Source of the DNA: Rhizobium sp. Root482
GTDB taxonomy: Bacteria; Pseudomonadota; Alphaproteobacteria; Rhizobiales; Rhizobiaceae
Assembly (NCBI RefSeq): GCF_001426565.1
Contig: NZ_LMFA01000026.1
Location: 23,401-87,400 of the forward strand
Length of the DNA stretch: 64,000 nt
Reading direction: 5' to 3'
The notes beneath the pieces were generated by a model, which did not search any database, was not told the origin of the DNA, and saw only the letters and a program-made list of their open reading frames with translations. Positions 23,448-33,830 of the stretch are shown in pieces. Positions within the stretch are counted from its first letter, which is position 1, and every line of letters begins with the position of its first letter. The position numbers were made by a program, and so were the translations under genes.

Positions 23448-24353
23448 ATGGCCCGCAGCACATTGCCGTCAATTACCGCCGGAGAAGGCGGCCTCAACCG
23501 CTACCTGGACGAAATCCGCAAATTCCCCATGCTCGAGCCGCAGGAAGAGTACATGCTCGCCAAGCGCTATCAGGAGCATGACGACCGCAAAGCCGCCCAT
23601 CGGCTCGTGACCAGCCATCTCCGACTGGTGGCGAAGATCGCCATGGGCTATCGCGGCTATGGCCTGCCGATCGGTGAAGTCGTTTCCGAAGGCAATGTCG
23701 GCCTGATGCAGGCGGTCAAGAAATTCGATCCCGAGCGCGGCTTCCGCCTTGCGACCTACGCCATGTGGTGGATCAAGGCCTCGATCCAGGAATATATCCT
23801 GCGCTCTTGGTCTCTGGTGAAAATGGGCACGACCGCCAACCAGAAGCGGCTGTTCTTCAACCTGCGCCGCCTGAAGGGCAAGATCCAGGCACTCGACGAA
23901 GGCGACCTGAAACCAGAACAGGTGGCGCATATCGCCACGACGCTGAATGTTTCGGAAGCTGAAGTCATCTCCATGAACCAGCGTCTTTCCGGAGACGCAT
24001 CGCTGAATGCGCCGATCAAGGCCGGCGAAGGCGAATCCGGACAATGGCAGGACTGGCTGGTCGATGACCACGACAACCAGGAAGACATATTGATCGAGCA
24101 GGACGAGCTGGAAAGCCGCCGCAGTCTGCTGTCGAGCGCCATGAAGGTGCTGAACGACCGCGAGCGTCGCATCTTCCAGGCGCGTCGGCTTGCCGAAGAC
24201 CCGATCACCCTCGAGGATCTGTCGACCGAATTCGACATCAGCCGCGAACGTGTCCGCCAGATCGAGGTTCGCGCCTTCGAAAAGGTGCAGGATGCCGTCC
24301 GCAAGGCGGCACAGGAGCGGCAGAACGCGCTGCGGGTCGTCGAAGACGCCTGA
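23448..24353 (+). CDS. rpoH: RNA polymerase sigma factor RpoH (sigma32)
   Basis: This 301-residue sigma factor has region 2 with LRLVAKIAMGYRGYGLPIGEVVSEGNVGLMQAVKKFDPERGFR and the -10 contacting WWIKASIQEYILRSWSLVK. The RpoH box follows (QKRLFFNLR, residues 132-140), then region 4 ending in LSTEFDISRERVRQIEVRAFEKV. The box separates it from housekeeping RpoD. It directs heat-shock transcription. The ATG at 23448 follows a purine run (AAAGGGGGG). Confidence 0.97.
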   Translation: MARSTLPSITAGEGGLNRYLDEIRKFPMLEPQEEYMLAKRYQEHDDRKAAHRLVTSHLRLVAKIAMGYRGYGLPIGEVVSEGNVGLMQAVKKFDPERGFRLATYAMWWIKASIQEYILRSWSLVKMGTTANQKRLFFNLRRLKGKIQALDEGDLKPEQVAHIATTLNVSEAEVISMNQRLSGDASLNAPIKAGEGESGQWQDWLVDDHDNQEDILIEQDELESRRSLLSSAMKVLNDRERRIFQARRLAEDPITLEDLSTEFDISRERVRQIEVRAFEKVQDAVRKAAQERQNALRVVEDA

Positions 24354-24372
24354 CATCGGCGAGTAGAACAGA

Positions 24373-24402
24373 AAAGCCGGCTGGTCGCCCAGCCGGCTTT
24401 TT
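24373..24402 (+). terminator. Bidirectional terminator between rpoH and the leftward membrane gene
   Basis: AAAGCCGGCTGG and CCAGCCGGCTTT pair perfectly around TCGC and are followed by TT. It starts 20 bases after the rpoH stop and also serves the convergent gene that ends at 24422. Confidence 0.92.
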
Positions 24403-24421
24403 CATGCGTATATGCCAGGGA

Positions 24422-26707
24422 TTATTGCACGGCCGGATTCGGCTTTGCGGCAAGGCTCCAGGCCTGCAGGGCCTTGGTAAAGGCTTCCGTTCCGGTAGTT
24501 CCCTTTTCCAGCGTCAGCAGGGCGCGGCGGCCGTTGCGATAGGTCAGCGGAATATCCAGCCAGGTGCGGTTGCGCAGCAGTTCCAGATTGGTCGCCGTCG
24601 CCTCCGGGAAATCGTTGAGCGCGATCATGTGGAAATCGTCGGTGATCTTGGCAGCCACGCCGATCAGCGGATCGCCGCGGTCCTGTTCGTTCCGCTTCAT
24701 CGCCACGCGCTGCACCGACTCGATGGCGCCCCCTTCGAAATTCTCGGGCAGCGAGAAGACGATCTCGATCACATGACTTGCCGGCAGCGAGCGGTCGGCA
24801 TTGCGCTTGATCGTCATGATCGCCGTCAGGCCGCGATCGGGAACACTGATCTGCGCCTGGATGGTCGGCTCCGGCCGGGCATCCGCGCCCGGAGATTCTT
24901 CCTTGACCGACCAGACGACATTGCCCTCGATCGCCGTCGGCGCGGATTGCCCGAGCCGCTCCTCATAGAGAAACATCTTCTGGGCGCCGGCGGGCACGAC
25001 TGCCGCTTCGCTCGTCGATTGTCCCGCGGGGGCGCCCTGCCCATCCGCCGCCGGCGTGCCCGGTGTCGCCTGGGCGCTCTCCTGCGGCTTTCCGGCCTCG
25101 GTCTGGGCAGCGACCGACTTGCCCTCCTCGGTGGCCGCTTCGCCGGCCGGTGCCGCTGCCGGCCCCTGATCGATCTCCGTCCCGTCGGTCTGGAGTTGCT
25201 GGGTGAATTTGGTAGCGGGTGCTGCCGTATCCGTTTGAGCCGGTGTCTGCGCGCCCGTTCCCGGCGTTGACAGTTCGGTCGTCCCGTCGTCTGGCGCAGA
25301 CGTATCGGTGCTCGTCTGCTCCGGCGCTTGCGAGGTCACCGATGCAACCATGCCTGAAACCCAGCCGTTCACCTGGGCCTGGTTCTGCCAATACGCATAG
25401 CCGGCGCCACCGAGAACAAGCACCAGTCCGGCCGCGAGCGCGATCCTCTTCACGTTGAAAGCGGATCGCTTCGGCTCGGTGCGATAGGAAACCGGTCGTG
25501 CCGGCGCCTCCATGGCACCGTCTTCGGTCGTGGCGCCATCCTGCGCCAGCGACGGTGCCGCCGCAGCGCCCGCAGCCGCTCCGGCGCCGCCCTGCGTGAG
25601 AAGGTCTTCTATATCCGTCCATGTACCGGATTGCGCCGGGGAATCCGGCTCGGCGGGCTTTTCTACCGGCCATGACCAATCCGAAATCGCCGGCTCGGAG
25701 CTTTCAGCAGCGGCGGGAGACGTATTCTGCGCGAAAGGATCGCTGTCGTCCCAGGCCCAGGAATGCGAAGGCTCGTCGGGATGGCGCTCCTTGTCATCCG
25801 CCTCCGCGCCGATCGGCACGACGGTTTCGACCGGCTCATAGTCCGAAAGGTCGGGTATCTCGTCCGCGGTCGATACCGCTTCGTCGGACTCTGTCGATAC
25901 AGGTTCGCTGTCGACGGCAAGCGGCGGCGTGTCGGTCCACTCCGGCAGTTCCCATTCGGACGGCGGCGCCGGCTTCTCGTCGGCCACGGCTTCGCCAGAT
26001 TGCTCGAAATGAGGCGGCTCCGGAGCGTCATCGCCGCGCTCGTCGGCAAGATTGGTGTCTTCGGTCGTGGAAGGCTCGGCCTCGAATTCTGTCGCCGGCT
26101 CCGCCTGCACGACCACATCGACATCTTCCGCTTCCGGGTCGATGGAGCCCGGATCTTCGGCGACGTCCGGCTCGCCCTGCAGCGGCTCGTCCGCCGTTGG
26201 TTCAGGCTCGACCGCTTCCGCCTCCGGCGGGTAATCGGCTTCCTCCGACTGGGACTGTTCAGCCGGCTCGTTCTCGGCCGGGGCATCGGAAACGGGATGG
26301 TCTTCGCGAGGAGCCTCGTCGGAAGCCTCCTCCAGCTCTGTCGCTGCAGGCTGGTCGTCGGCGTCATCGTCCGCCGGATGCGCGTCTTCCGCTTCCGCCG
26401 AGGCCGGCGGCTCTTCAACCTCGGTCACGGTGCCCACGACGGGCAGATCGACGGACTGAGGACTTTCCAGACTCGGCTCGTCCAGAGCCGGCAGGGCCTC
26501 GGCATGGTCGTTTTCGACCTCACCGATCGCCGCTTCCAGCTTGCTCATCTGGCGTTCGATCATCTCGTCCGAAGGACGAGGTTTCATGTTTTCCAGCTGA
26601 CGGCGGACGGCGCCGCGGGCCTTTTCATAGACCTTGGCCCGCATCTCGGGAACATTGTCCGACAGACCATCGACGGTCCTTCGAATAACTGCAACAAAAT
26701 CCGCCAT
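24422..26707 (-). CDS. Large acidic single-pass membrane protein, 761 aa
   Basis: The N-terminal part (1-70, MADFVAVIRRTVDGLSDNVPEMRAKV) is a conserved helical segment. A region of about 350 residues follows that is very rich in Glu, Asp, Ala, Pro and Ser and probably disordered. Then come a basic stop and membrane helix (RIALAAGLVLVLGGAGYAYW near 420-440), a second low-complexity Ala/Gln/Thr stretch, and a folded C-terminal domain from about 590 (KMFLYEERLGQSAPTAIEGNV to RRALLTLEKGT). I do not recognise a family; similar proteins occur in rhizobia. It may bridge cytoplasm and periplasm. It lies downstream of purA on the same strand. Confidence 0.8.
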   Translation of the reverse strand: MADFVAVIRRTVDGLSDNVPEMRAKVYEKARGAVRRQLENMKPRPSDEMIERQMSKLEAAIGEVENDHAEALPALDEPSLESPQSVDLPVVGTVTEVEEPPASAEAEDAHPADDDADDQPAATELEEASDEAPREDHPVSDAPAENEPAEQSQSEEADYPPEAEAVEPEPTADEPLQGEPDVAEDPGSIDPEAEDVDVVVQAEPATEFEAEPSTTEDTNLADERGDDAPEPPHFEQSGEAVADEKPAPPSEWELPEWTDTPPLAVDSEPVSTESDEAVSTADEIPDLSDYEPVETVVPIGAEADDKERHPDEPSHSWAWDDSDPFAQNTSPAAAESSEPAISDWSWPVEKPAEPDSPAQSGTWTDIEDLLTQGGAGAAAGAAAAPSLAQDGATTEDGAMEAPARPVSYRTEPKRSAFNVKRIALAAGLVLVLGGAGYAYWQNQAQVNGWVSGMVASVTSQAPEQTSTDTSAPDDGTTELSTPGTGAQTPAQTDTAAPATKFTQQLQTDGTEIDQGPAAAPAGEAATEEGKSVAAQTEAGKPQESAQATPGTPAADGQGAPAGQSTSEAAVVPAGAQKMFLYEERLGQSAPTAIEGNVVWSVKEESPGADARPEPTIQAQISVPDRGLTAIMTIKRNADRSLPASHVIEIVFSLPENFEGGAIESVQRVAMKRNEQDRGDPLIGVAAKITDDFHMIALNDFPEATATNLELLRNRTWLDIPLTYRNGRRALLTLEKGTTGTEAFTKALQAWSLAAKPNPAVQ

Positions 26708-26769
26708 CAGAACTTTCTCATACCATCGGCTTCTTCACGCCAAATTCCGCCTTGTCGTCGCCGGGAAGA

Positions 26770-28068
<1,299 letters not shown>

Positions 28069-28274
28069 TTCAGATTTCCTGTTTCCTTGGCGCCTGCGAT
28101 GCGCTGTCTTCAAACCCGCGCATCTATACTGTTTTGTTTTTTGGAAAGCGACCCTGTTTCACCGTGGATTTGGGCTTTTTGCATGGCATCCGCACTGTTT
28201 AGCCTATATCAGGAGCCTTTCGAAAGCTTCGGGTCATGCCCCCGGCTTCATTGCAGACTGGGGAATCATTGCCT

Positions 28275-29171
28275 GTGAACCTTCAAGCCTACGTCATTCT
28301 GTGCATCACGACCCTGCTCTGGGGCGGCAATTCGGTTGCCGGGAAACTGGCGGTCGGGCATGTGAGCCCGATGATGCTGACCGGCCTACGCTGGGTGGCC
28401 GCCGCCCTGGTAATCCTGGTTTTCACGGCACCGCAGGTCAAGCGCGACTGGCCGAAGATCCGCAAGAACTGGTTGATCCTGCTTGGCTACGGCGCCCTGG
28501 GCTTTACCGGCTTCAATGCCTTTCTCTACTCGGCCCTGCAATATACCAGCGCGATCAATGCCGTCATCGAGCAGGCCGGCATCCCCATGGTGATCTTCGT
28601 CGTGAATTACCTGCTCTTTCGCACCGCCTTCTCGATGGCGCAGATCGCCGGCTTCACGCTGACCCTGTTCGGCGTCGCACTGACGGCATCGCATGGGGAC
28701 CTGTCGACGCTCCTGTCGCTCGAGCTCAACCGCGGCGACGCGCTGATGATGGCCGCCGGACTCGTCTATGCCGGCTACACTGTGGCGCTGCGCTGGAAAC
28801 CGGATATCCACTGGAAAAGCCTGATCGCCATCACGGTGCTTGGTGCCGTCGTCAGCAGCCTGCCGCTGGTGGCCTGGGAATTTGCCGCCGGCCAGGTCAT
28901 CATGCCCGATGCGCGAGGCTGGGCCATCGTCGCCTATGCCGCCCTCCTGCCATCGCTGCTGGCGCAGATCCTCTATGTCCGCGGCGTCGAACTGATCGGC
29001 CCTAACCGGGCCGGCCTGTTCATCAACACAGTACCAATCTTCGGCACGATACTGTCGATCGCGATTATCGGCGAAGCCCTGCAGATATTCCACATCGTCG
29101 CCATGGCACTGGTGCTCGGCGGCATCGCGGTTGCCGAGCGCGGGCGGCCGAAGACCGCAGACGAGGCTTAA
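28275..29171 (+). CDS. EamA-family (DMT superfamily) membrane transporter
   Basis: This 298-residue protein has about ten membrane helices in two EamA repeats: the first with TTLLWGGNSVAGKLAVGHVSPMMLTGLRW, the second with AGLVYAGYTVALRW and GPNRAGLFINTVPIFGTILSIAIIGEAL. Such proteins export small metabolites; the substrate is unknown. I chose the GTG at 28275 after GGGGAA because the first membrane helix then begins at once. It is divergent from purA. Confidence 0.9.
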   Translation: MNLQAYVILCITTLLWGGNSVAGKLAVGHVSPMMLTGLRWVAAALVILVFTAPQVKRDWPKIRKNWLILLGYGALGFTGFNAFLYSALQYTSAINAVIEQAGIPMVIFVVNYLLFRTAFSMAQIAGFTLTLFGVALTASHGDLSTLLSLELNRGDALMMAAGLVYAGYTVALRWKPDIHWKSLIAITVLGAVVSSLPLVAWEFAAGQVIMPDARGWAIVAYAALLPSLLAQILYVRGVELIGPNRAGLFINTVPIFGTILSIAIIGEALQIFHIVAMALVLGGIAVAERGRPKTADEA

Positions 29172-29274
29172 AGAAACGAACTGAGCGTGCGGAAAGAACG
29201 GAAACGCTGCGCGCGTCCTGCGGCTGCATTGATCAGTCTGTCACAAATGGAGCGCGCCGGTTGCAAATGCGGAG

Positions 29275-29775
29275 TTACAGCACCGCCTCCATATAGACCG
29301 AGCCGGGCCCATAGGCCGAAAGCAACGGCGCCAGACGAGCCTCCTCGACCTCTACGAACCCATGCCGGCACCAGAACACCGCGGAGCCGCCGACGGCGGT
29401 CAGTGCCATGGCCGCAAATCCCGCGCCTTTCGCATGGTCCTTCAATCTTCCGATTAGAATATCGGACAGGCCGAGACCGCGCGCGACCGGCAGCAGCGAC
29501 AGGTCGTGGATATAATAGATGTCCGCATTCCCCGGCAAGGCGCCGATCAACGCATTGATGGCGGGCGGGCCAAGGCGTAGCCAGGGATGACTGATGACAT
29601 AGCCGCAGAGTTCATCCTCAAGCGTCGCGACCAGAAAACCCTCCGGATAAAGCGCCAGCCTCTCCTCGAAGACAGCACGATCCTCCTGGGAATTCGGGTG
29701 GGCGAGAGCCTGGATTGCAAGGATCGCATCCATGTCGCCGGCGACCGCCGGCCGCAGGGAAAAGTCTGCAGTCAT
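29275..29775 (-). CDS. GNAT-family N-acetyltransferase
   Basis: This 166-residue protein has the GNAT fold: FSLRPAVAGDMDAILAIQ (helix 1 region), YYIHDLSLLPVARGLGLSDILIGRLKDHAKGAG (beta4 and the Gln/Arg-x-x-Gly-x-Gly/Ala loop, here ARGLGLS, that binds acetyl-CoA), and VFWCRHGFVEVEE near the end. The substrate cannot be deduced. The ATG at 29775 follows GGGAG. It is downstream of serA on the same strand, 73 bases away. Confidence 0.88.
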   Translation of the reverse strand: MTADFSLRPAVAGDMDAILAIQALAHPNSQEDRAVFEERLALYPEGFLVATLEDELCGYVISHPWLRLGPPAINALIGALPGNADIYYIHDLSLLPVARGLGLSDILIGRLKDHAKGAGFAAMALTAVGGSAVFWCRHGFVEVEEARLAPLLSAYGPGSVYMEAVL

Positions 29776-29848
29776 AAAAGTCTCCCGACCGGGAGGCACG
29801 CCGGCGTTGAGGCGCGGCGTGCCTTTCCGTCTGTCACAGGTATCGCCG

Positions 29849-31444
29849 TCAATCGACGTTGAAGGCCAAAAGCTTGGCTTGTCGGATGGCGGCATTGGCC
29901 CTCAGCTTGTCGAGAACCTCTTCCGACACCGGACCATCGACATAGAGCAGCGCAATAGCATCCGAGCCCGCATCCTTGCGACCGAGCTGGAAATTGGCAA
30001 TGTTGACGCCGGCATCACCCAGCGTCGAGCCGATGAAGCCGATCATGCCGGGTACGTCGGTATTGGTGATGTAGACCATGTGGTTGCCGACATCGGCATC
30101 GAGATTGATGTCCTTGATCTGGATGAAGCGCGGCTTGCCGTCGGAGAATACCGTTCCGGCAACCGAGCGCGTCTGGTTCGCCGTCGTCACCGTCAGCTTG
30201 ATATAGCCATCGAAGACACCGGTCTTGTCGCGCTTGACCTCTGAGAGGATGATGCCCTTCTCCTTGATCATCACCGGCGCCGAAACCATGTTGACATCGG
30301 CAACCTGGCTACGGATGAGACCGGCAAGGGCGGCACTCGTCAACGCCCTGGTGTTCATCCCGGCCGTCGAGCCGTCATAGAGGATCTCGATTTCCTTGAT
30401 CGCGCTTTCCGTGACCTGCCCGACAAAGGCGCCGAGCACGTCGGCAAGCCGGATGAAGGGCTTCAGGATCGGCGCTTCCTCGGCCGTGATCGACGGCATG
30501 TTGATGGCATTGGAGACGGCACCCTTGACCAGATAATCGGACATCTGCTCGGCCACCTGCAGCGCCACATTTTCCTGCGCTTCCGTGGTGGAGGCGCCGA
30601 GATGCGGCGTGCAGACGACATTCGGCAGGCCGAACAGCGGGCTTTCCGTTGCCGGTTCGACCTCGAACACATCGAAGCCGGCGCCGGCGACATGGCCGGA
30701 CCGGATGGCATCGGCAAGCGCCTGCTCCACAACCAGCCCGCCGCGGGCGCAATTGACGATGCGCACGCCCTTCTTCATCTTGGCAAGCGCCGCTGCGTCG
30801 ATGATATTGCGGGTCTTGTCGGTCAGCGGCACATGCAACGTGATGAAATCGGCCTTTGCGAACAGTTCGTCGAGCTCGACCTTGGTGACGCCCATTTCCT
30901 CGGCCCGCTCCTTGGAGAGGAAAGGATCGTAGGCCAGCACATGCATCTTCAGGCCGATGGCGCGCGCGCAGACGATGCCGCCAATATTGCCGGCACCGAT
31001 GACGCCCAGCGTCTTGCCGGTGATCTCGACGCCCATGAATTTCGATTTTTCCCATTTGCCCGCCTGCGTCGAGCTATCGGCGCTCGGCAATTGCCGGGCT
31101 ACCGCGAACATCAGGGCAATCGCATGCTCCGCCGTGGTGATCGAATTGCCGAAAGGCGTGTTCATGACGATGATGCCGCGGCGCGAGGCGGCGGGAATAT
31201 CGACATTGTCGACGCCGATACCGGCACGACCGATGACCTTGAGATTGGTGGCGGCGGCAATCAGCTTTTCCGTCGCCTTGGTGGCGGAGCGGATGGCGAG
31301 ACCATCGTAGTTGCCGATGATCTCGGCGAGCTTTTCCTTGTCCTTGCCGAGCTTCGGCTGGAAATCCACCTCCACGCCGCGATCGCGGAAAATCTGGACG
31401 GCGGTTTCCGACAGTTCATCGGATACGAGTACGCGAGGTGCCAT
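29849..31444 (-). CDS. serA: D-3-phosphoglycerate dehydrogenase SerA
   Basis: SerA oxidises 3-phosphoglycerate to phosphohydroxypyruvate, the first step of serine synthesis. The 531-residue product has the substrate and NAD domains (GVIGAGNIGGIVCARA nucleotide loop near 146, GVRIVNCARGGLV and a His in TPHLGAST for catalysis). It then has an intervening domain and a C-terminal ACT domain (MVYITNTDVPGMIGFIGSTLGDAGVNIAN) for serine feedback. The long type is usual in alphaproteobacteria. It follows serC on the same strand. Confidence 0.97.
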   Translation of the reverse strand: MAPRVLVSDELSETAVQIFRDRGVEVDFQPKLGKDKEKLAEIIGNYDGLAIRSATKATEKLIAAATNLKVIGRAGIGVDNVDIPAASRRGIIVMNTPFGNSITTAEHAIALMFAVARQLPSADSSTQAGKWEKSKFMGVEITGKTLGVIGAGNIGGIVCARAIGLKMHVLAYDPFLSKERAEEMGVTKVELDELFAKADFITLHVPLTDKTRNIIDAAALAKMKKGVRIVNCARGGLVVEQALADAIRSGHVAGAGFDVFEVEPATESPLFGLPNVVCTPHLGASTTEAQENVALQVAEQMSDYLVKGAVSNAINMPSITAEEAPILKPFIRLADVLGAFVGQVTESAIKEIEILYDGSTAGMNTRALTSAALAGLIRSQVADVNMVSAPVMIKEKGIILSEVKRDKTGVFDGYIKLTVTTANQTRSVAGTVFSDGKPRFIQIKDINLDADVGNHMVYITNTDVPGMIGFIGSTLGDAGVNIANFQLGRKDAGSDAIALLYVDGPVSEEVLDKLRANAAIRQAKLLAFNVD

Positions 31445-31470
31445 GAGAGGCCTCCATGAGTTGCGTCAAA

Positions 31471-31506
31471 ATAGGGAAAAATGGTGACCGCGCCTCCGGC
31501 GCGGTC
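31471..31506 (-). terminator. Hairpin between serC and serA, possible attenuator
   Basis: GACCGCGCC and GGCGCGGTC pair around a three-base loop; read leftward they are followed by ACCATTTTT. It lies between the serC stop and the serA start, so it would reduce read-through into serA. Confidence 0.5.
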
Positions 31507-31514
31507 GGAGCCGC

Positions 31515-32696
31515 TCAGGCAGCGGCTTTTGAAAGCGCCGCCTTCTGGGTCTGGAATGCCCAATCGAACCAGGGCATCAAGGCCTTGATATCGGCGGTCT
31601 CGATCGTCGCGCCGGCCCAGATGCGGAAACCGGAGGGCGCATCGCGATAGGCGCCGATATCCAGGGCAACGCCCTGTTTTTCAAGGAGCGTCACCATGCC
31701 CTTGGCAAAGGCCGCCTGCGCGTCCGCGTCAAGTGCCGCGATCTCCTTGTCGACGATCTTCAGGCAGACTGAGGTATTGGACCGCGTCGCCGGGTCTTCT
31801 GCCAGATTGGCGATCCAGTCGGTCCTTTCGACGAAATCATGGATCGCCTGCGCATTGGCATCAGCCCGCGCGACCAGCGCCTTCAGGCCACCGAGCGACT
31901 TTGACCAGAGGAGCGCATCGATATAATCCTCGACGCAGAGCATCGACGGCGTGTTGATCGTCTCGCCCTGGAAAATGCCCTCGATGAGCTTGCCGCCCTT
32001 GGTCATGCGGAAGATCTTCGGCAATGGCCAGGCCGGCACATAGCTTTCCAGCCGCTCGACGGCGCGCGGCGAGAGGATGAGCATGCCATGCGCGCCCTCG
32101 CCGCCCAGCACCTTCTGCCAGGAGAAAGTGACGACATCGAGCTTGGAAAAGTCCAGTTCCTGCGCGAAAGCCGCCGACGTGGCGTCGCAGATCGTCAGGC
32201 CCTTGCGGTCTGCCGGAATGAAATCGGCATTGGGGACGCGAACGCCGGAGGTCGTACCGTTCCAGGTGAAGACCACGTCGCGGTCGAAGTCGATAGTCGA
32301 AAGATCCGGCAACAGGCCGTAATCGGCGACGATCTTGCGGGTATCGGGAAGTTTCAGTTCTTTGACGACATCGGAAACCCAGCCGGAGCCGAAGCTTTCC
32401 CAGGCGACCATATCGACGCCGCGGGCGCCGAGCAGCGACCAGAGGGCCATTTCGACGGCGCCGGTGTCGGAAGCCGGAACGATGCCGATGCGGTAATCCG
32501 CCGGCACTTCAAGAATTTCGCGGGTGAGATCGATCGCCTGCTTGAGCTTGCTCTTGCCGACCTTGGCACGATGCGAGCGACCGAGCGGCGCATCGGAGAG
32601 AGCATCAAGCGACCAACCGGGGCGCTTGGAGCAGGGACCAGAAGAAAAACGGGTATTGACCGGACGCAGGTCCGGTGTGGCAGGGGTCTTCATCAT
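31515..32696 (-). CDS. serC: Phosphoserine transaminase SerC
   Basis: This class V aminotransferase converts phosphohydroxypyruvate and glutamate to phosphoserine. The 393-residue protein has [51 protein letters not shown] (substrate and phosphate site) and [20 protein letters not shown], where Lys carries pyridoxal phosphate. The form is the alphaproteobacterial type (longer than E. coli SerC). Two consecutive ATGs start the gene; AAGGA precedes both. It is transcribed with serA and has a structured leader. Confidence 0.96.
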   Translation of the reverse strand: MMKTPATPDLRPVNTRFSSGPCSKRPGWSLDALSDAPLGRSHRAKVGKSKLKQAIDLTREILEVPADYRIGIVPASDTGAVEMALWSLLGARGVDMVAWESFGSGWVSDVVKELKLPDTRKIVADYGLLPDLSTIDFDRDVVFTWNGTTSGVRVPNADFIPADRKGLTICDATSAAFAQELDFSKLDVVTFSWQKVLGGEGAHGMLILSPRAVERLESYVPAWPLPKIFRMTKGGKLIEGIFQGETINTPSMLCVEDYIDALLWSKSLGGLKALVARADANAQAIHDFVERTDWIANLAEDPATRSNTSVCLKIVDKEIAALDADAQAAFAKGMVTLLEKQGVALDIGAYRDAPSGFRIWAGATIETADIKALMPWFDWAFQTQKAALSKAAA

Positions 32697-32704
32697 GCTA
32701 TCCT

Positions 32705-32765
32705 TCCAGATAGAAGCCTCTCGTTAGGGAGAGGTGGCCTGCCGCCGTGGATATGGCGGGCCGTG
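32705..32765 (-). ncRNA. serC leader motif, two-hairpin regulatory RNA (putative)
   Basis: Two stems sit within 60 bases upstream of serC. The first pairs CCGCC (32742-32746) with GGCGG (32755-32759); the second pairs CCTCTC (32717-32722) with GAGAGG (32729-32734). An AAGGA ribosome site follows. This matches the two-hairpin layout of the serC motif that I recall from alphaproteobacteria (Rfam RF00517), including GGCC between the stems and the ACGAGAGG-type second stem. The ligand, if any, is uncertain. Confidence 0.6.
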
Positions 32766-32832
32766 AAGGAAGTCAACAGGCTTTGTCGCTTTCGGAAAGA
32801 TTTTTGCCGCTGCCGCGCTCAGGTCGTGCCGG

Positions 32833-33642
32833 CTACCAGAGCGACAGCCTCAGGCCGGCACGGATTTCGTGGCGGGAGAGGCCGTCGTCTTTTGCCTGGA
32901 ACGTGGAACCGCCGAACATATCACCCTTGCCGATCTGCGAGTAGCGGTAGCCGACATCGAACTTCAGGCGGTCCGTCAGGTCATAGGAGGCGCCGGCCAT
33001 CAATGCATAGGTAAACCGCCAGCTGCTCTCCCCACCAGGCGATGTCCTGCTCTCGGCCCCGACGCAGCCGGCCGGGAGCGCGGCGCATTCCGCTTGCGAA
33101 ATATCGTTCCAGCGCAGATGGGTGACGCCGAGGCCGGCGCCGAGATAGGGCGTAAAGCCGGCAAGCGTGCCGAGATCGACATAGCCGTTGGCCATGATCC
33201 CGAGAGCGGAAAACCGAGCGGTCGTCTCATATCGGCAACCGGTCGGCGGCAAGGCGCCGGCACAGGGTTCGGCGGTAAAACTGTCCGCATCGAACCGGCC
33301 TTCGAAGTAATCGACCGTCACGTCGGTGCGTACCATGTCGCTGATCTGGTAGCCGACCCCCAATGATCCTGACAACGGGTTGCCGAACCGCGTTGCATCG
33401 AAAGCATGGCCGTTAGTGGTGCCGGTGGCCGGGTTGAAGACGTCGAAGGAAGGATTGCCCTCATCCGCCCAGCCGGAATAACCGAGATCGCCGCGCAGGT
33501 AGAAGCGTTGCGCAGCGGTTTCAGCAGCCGAAATCGTCACTTCCGGCGCGTCGAGCAGGGTGTCGTCCGCCATTGCCTGGCTGCCACTGAACGACAGTGA
33601 AAGCATGAGCAGATTCACGGAAATATGGCGCCAGTTCATCAT
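32833..33642 (-). CDS. Outer-membrane beta-barrel protein (Omp25/porin-like), paralogue 1
   Basis: This 269-residue protein has a signal peptide (SVNLLMLSLSFSGSQAMAD) and an eight-stranded barrel-like body with alternating polar and aromatic residues: FYLRGDLGYSGWADE, LGVGYQISDMVRTDVTVDYFEGRF, TPYLGAGLGVTHLRWNDIS, and a C-terminal RLKFDVGYRYSQIGKGDMFGG ending in LRLSLW with terminal aromatic Trp. It belongs to the Omp25/Omp31-like group of rhizobia. A perfect CtrA box lies 84 bases upstream. It has about the same layout as the next gene and is probably a duplicate. Confidence 0.87.
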   Translation of the reverse strand: MMNWRHISVNLLMLSLSFSGSQAMADDTLLDAPEVTISAAETAAQRFYLRGDLGYSGWADEGNPSFDVFNPATGTTNGHAFDATRFGNPLSGSLGVGYQISDMVRTDVTVDYFEGRFDADSFTAEPCAGALPPTGCRYETTARFSALGIMANGYVDLGTLAGFTPYLGAGLGVTHLRWNDISQAECAALPAGCVGAESRTSPGGESSWRFTYALMAGASYDLTDRLKFDVGYRYSQIGKGDMFGGSTFQAKDDGLSRHEIRAGLRLSLW

Positions 33643-33725
33643 CGCATCCCTGGGAAAGGTCACCGGACGGCGGGAATCACCCTCCCACCACGGCGTTTAC
33701 ATGCGTTAACTATTGCAGCCGGCGG

Positions 33726-33744
33726 TTAATCGATGGTTAACCAT
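33726..33744. promoter_or_regulatory. Perfect CtrA box and palindrome upstream of omp paralogue 1
   Basis: TTAA-N7-TTAA at 33726-33740 exactly matches the CtrA full-site consensus. It overlaps the 12-base palindrome ATGGTTAACCAT at 33733-33744, which contains the CtrA half-site TTAACCAT. The box is 84 bases upstream of the chosen start codon. Confidence 0.75.
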
Positions 33745-33775
33745 GCCTGTCAACGATGGTGATGACGGACATGCG

Positions 33776-33807
33776 AAAAGGCCGCCCGTGAAAACGGACG
33801 ACCTTTT
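33776..33807 (-). terminator. Terminator after omp paralogue 2
   Basis: AAAAGG and CCTTTT form the ends of an imperfect hairpin with CCGT/ACGG in the middle. It is located just after the stop of the gene ending at 33831, read leftward. Confidence 0.8.
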
Positions 33808-33830
33808 GAAGACCATGAATATGAGCTGGC

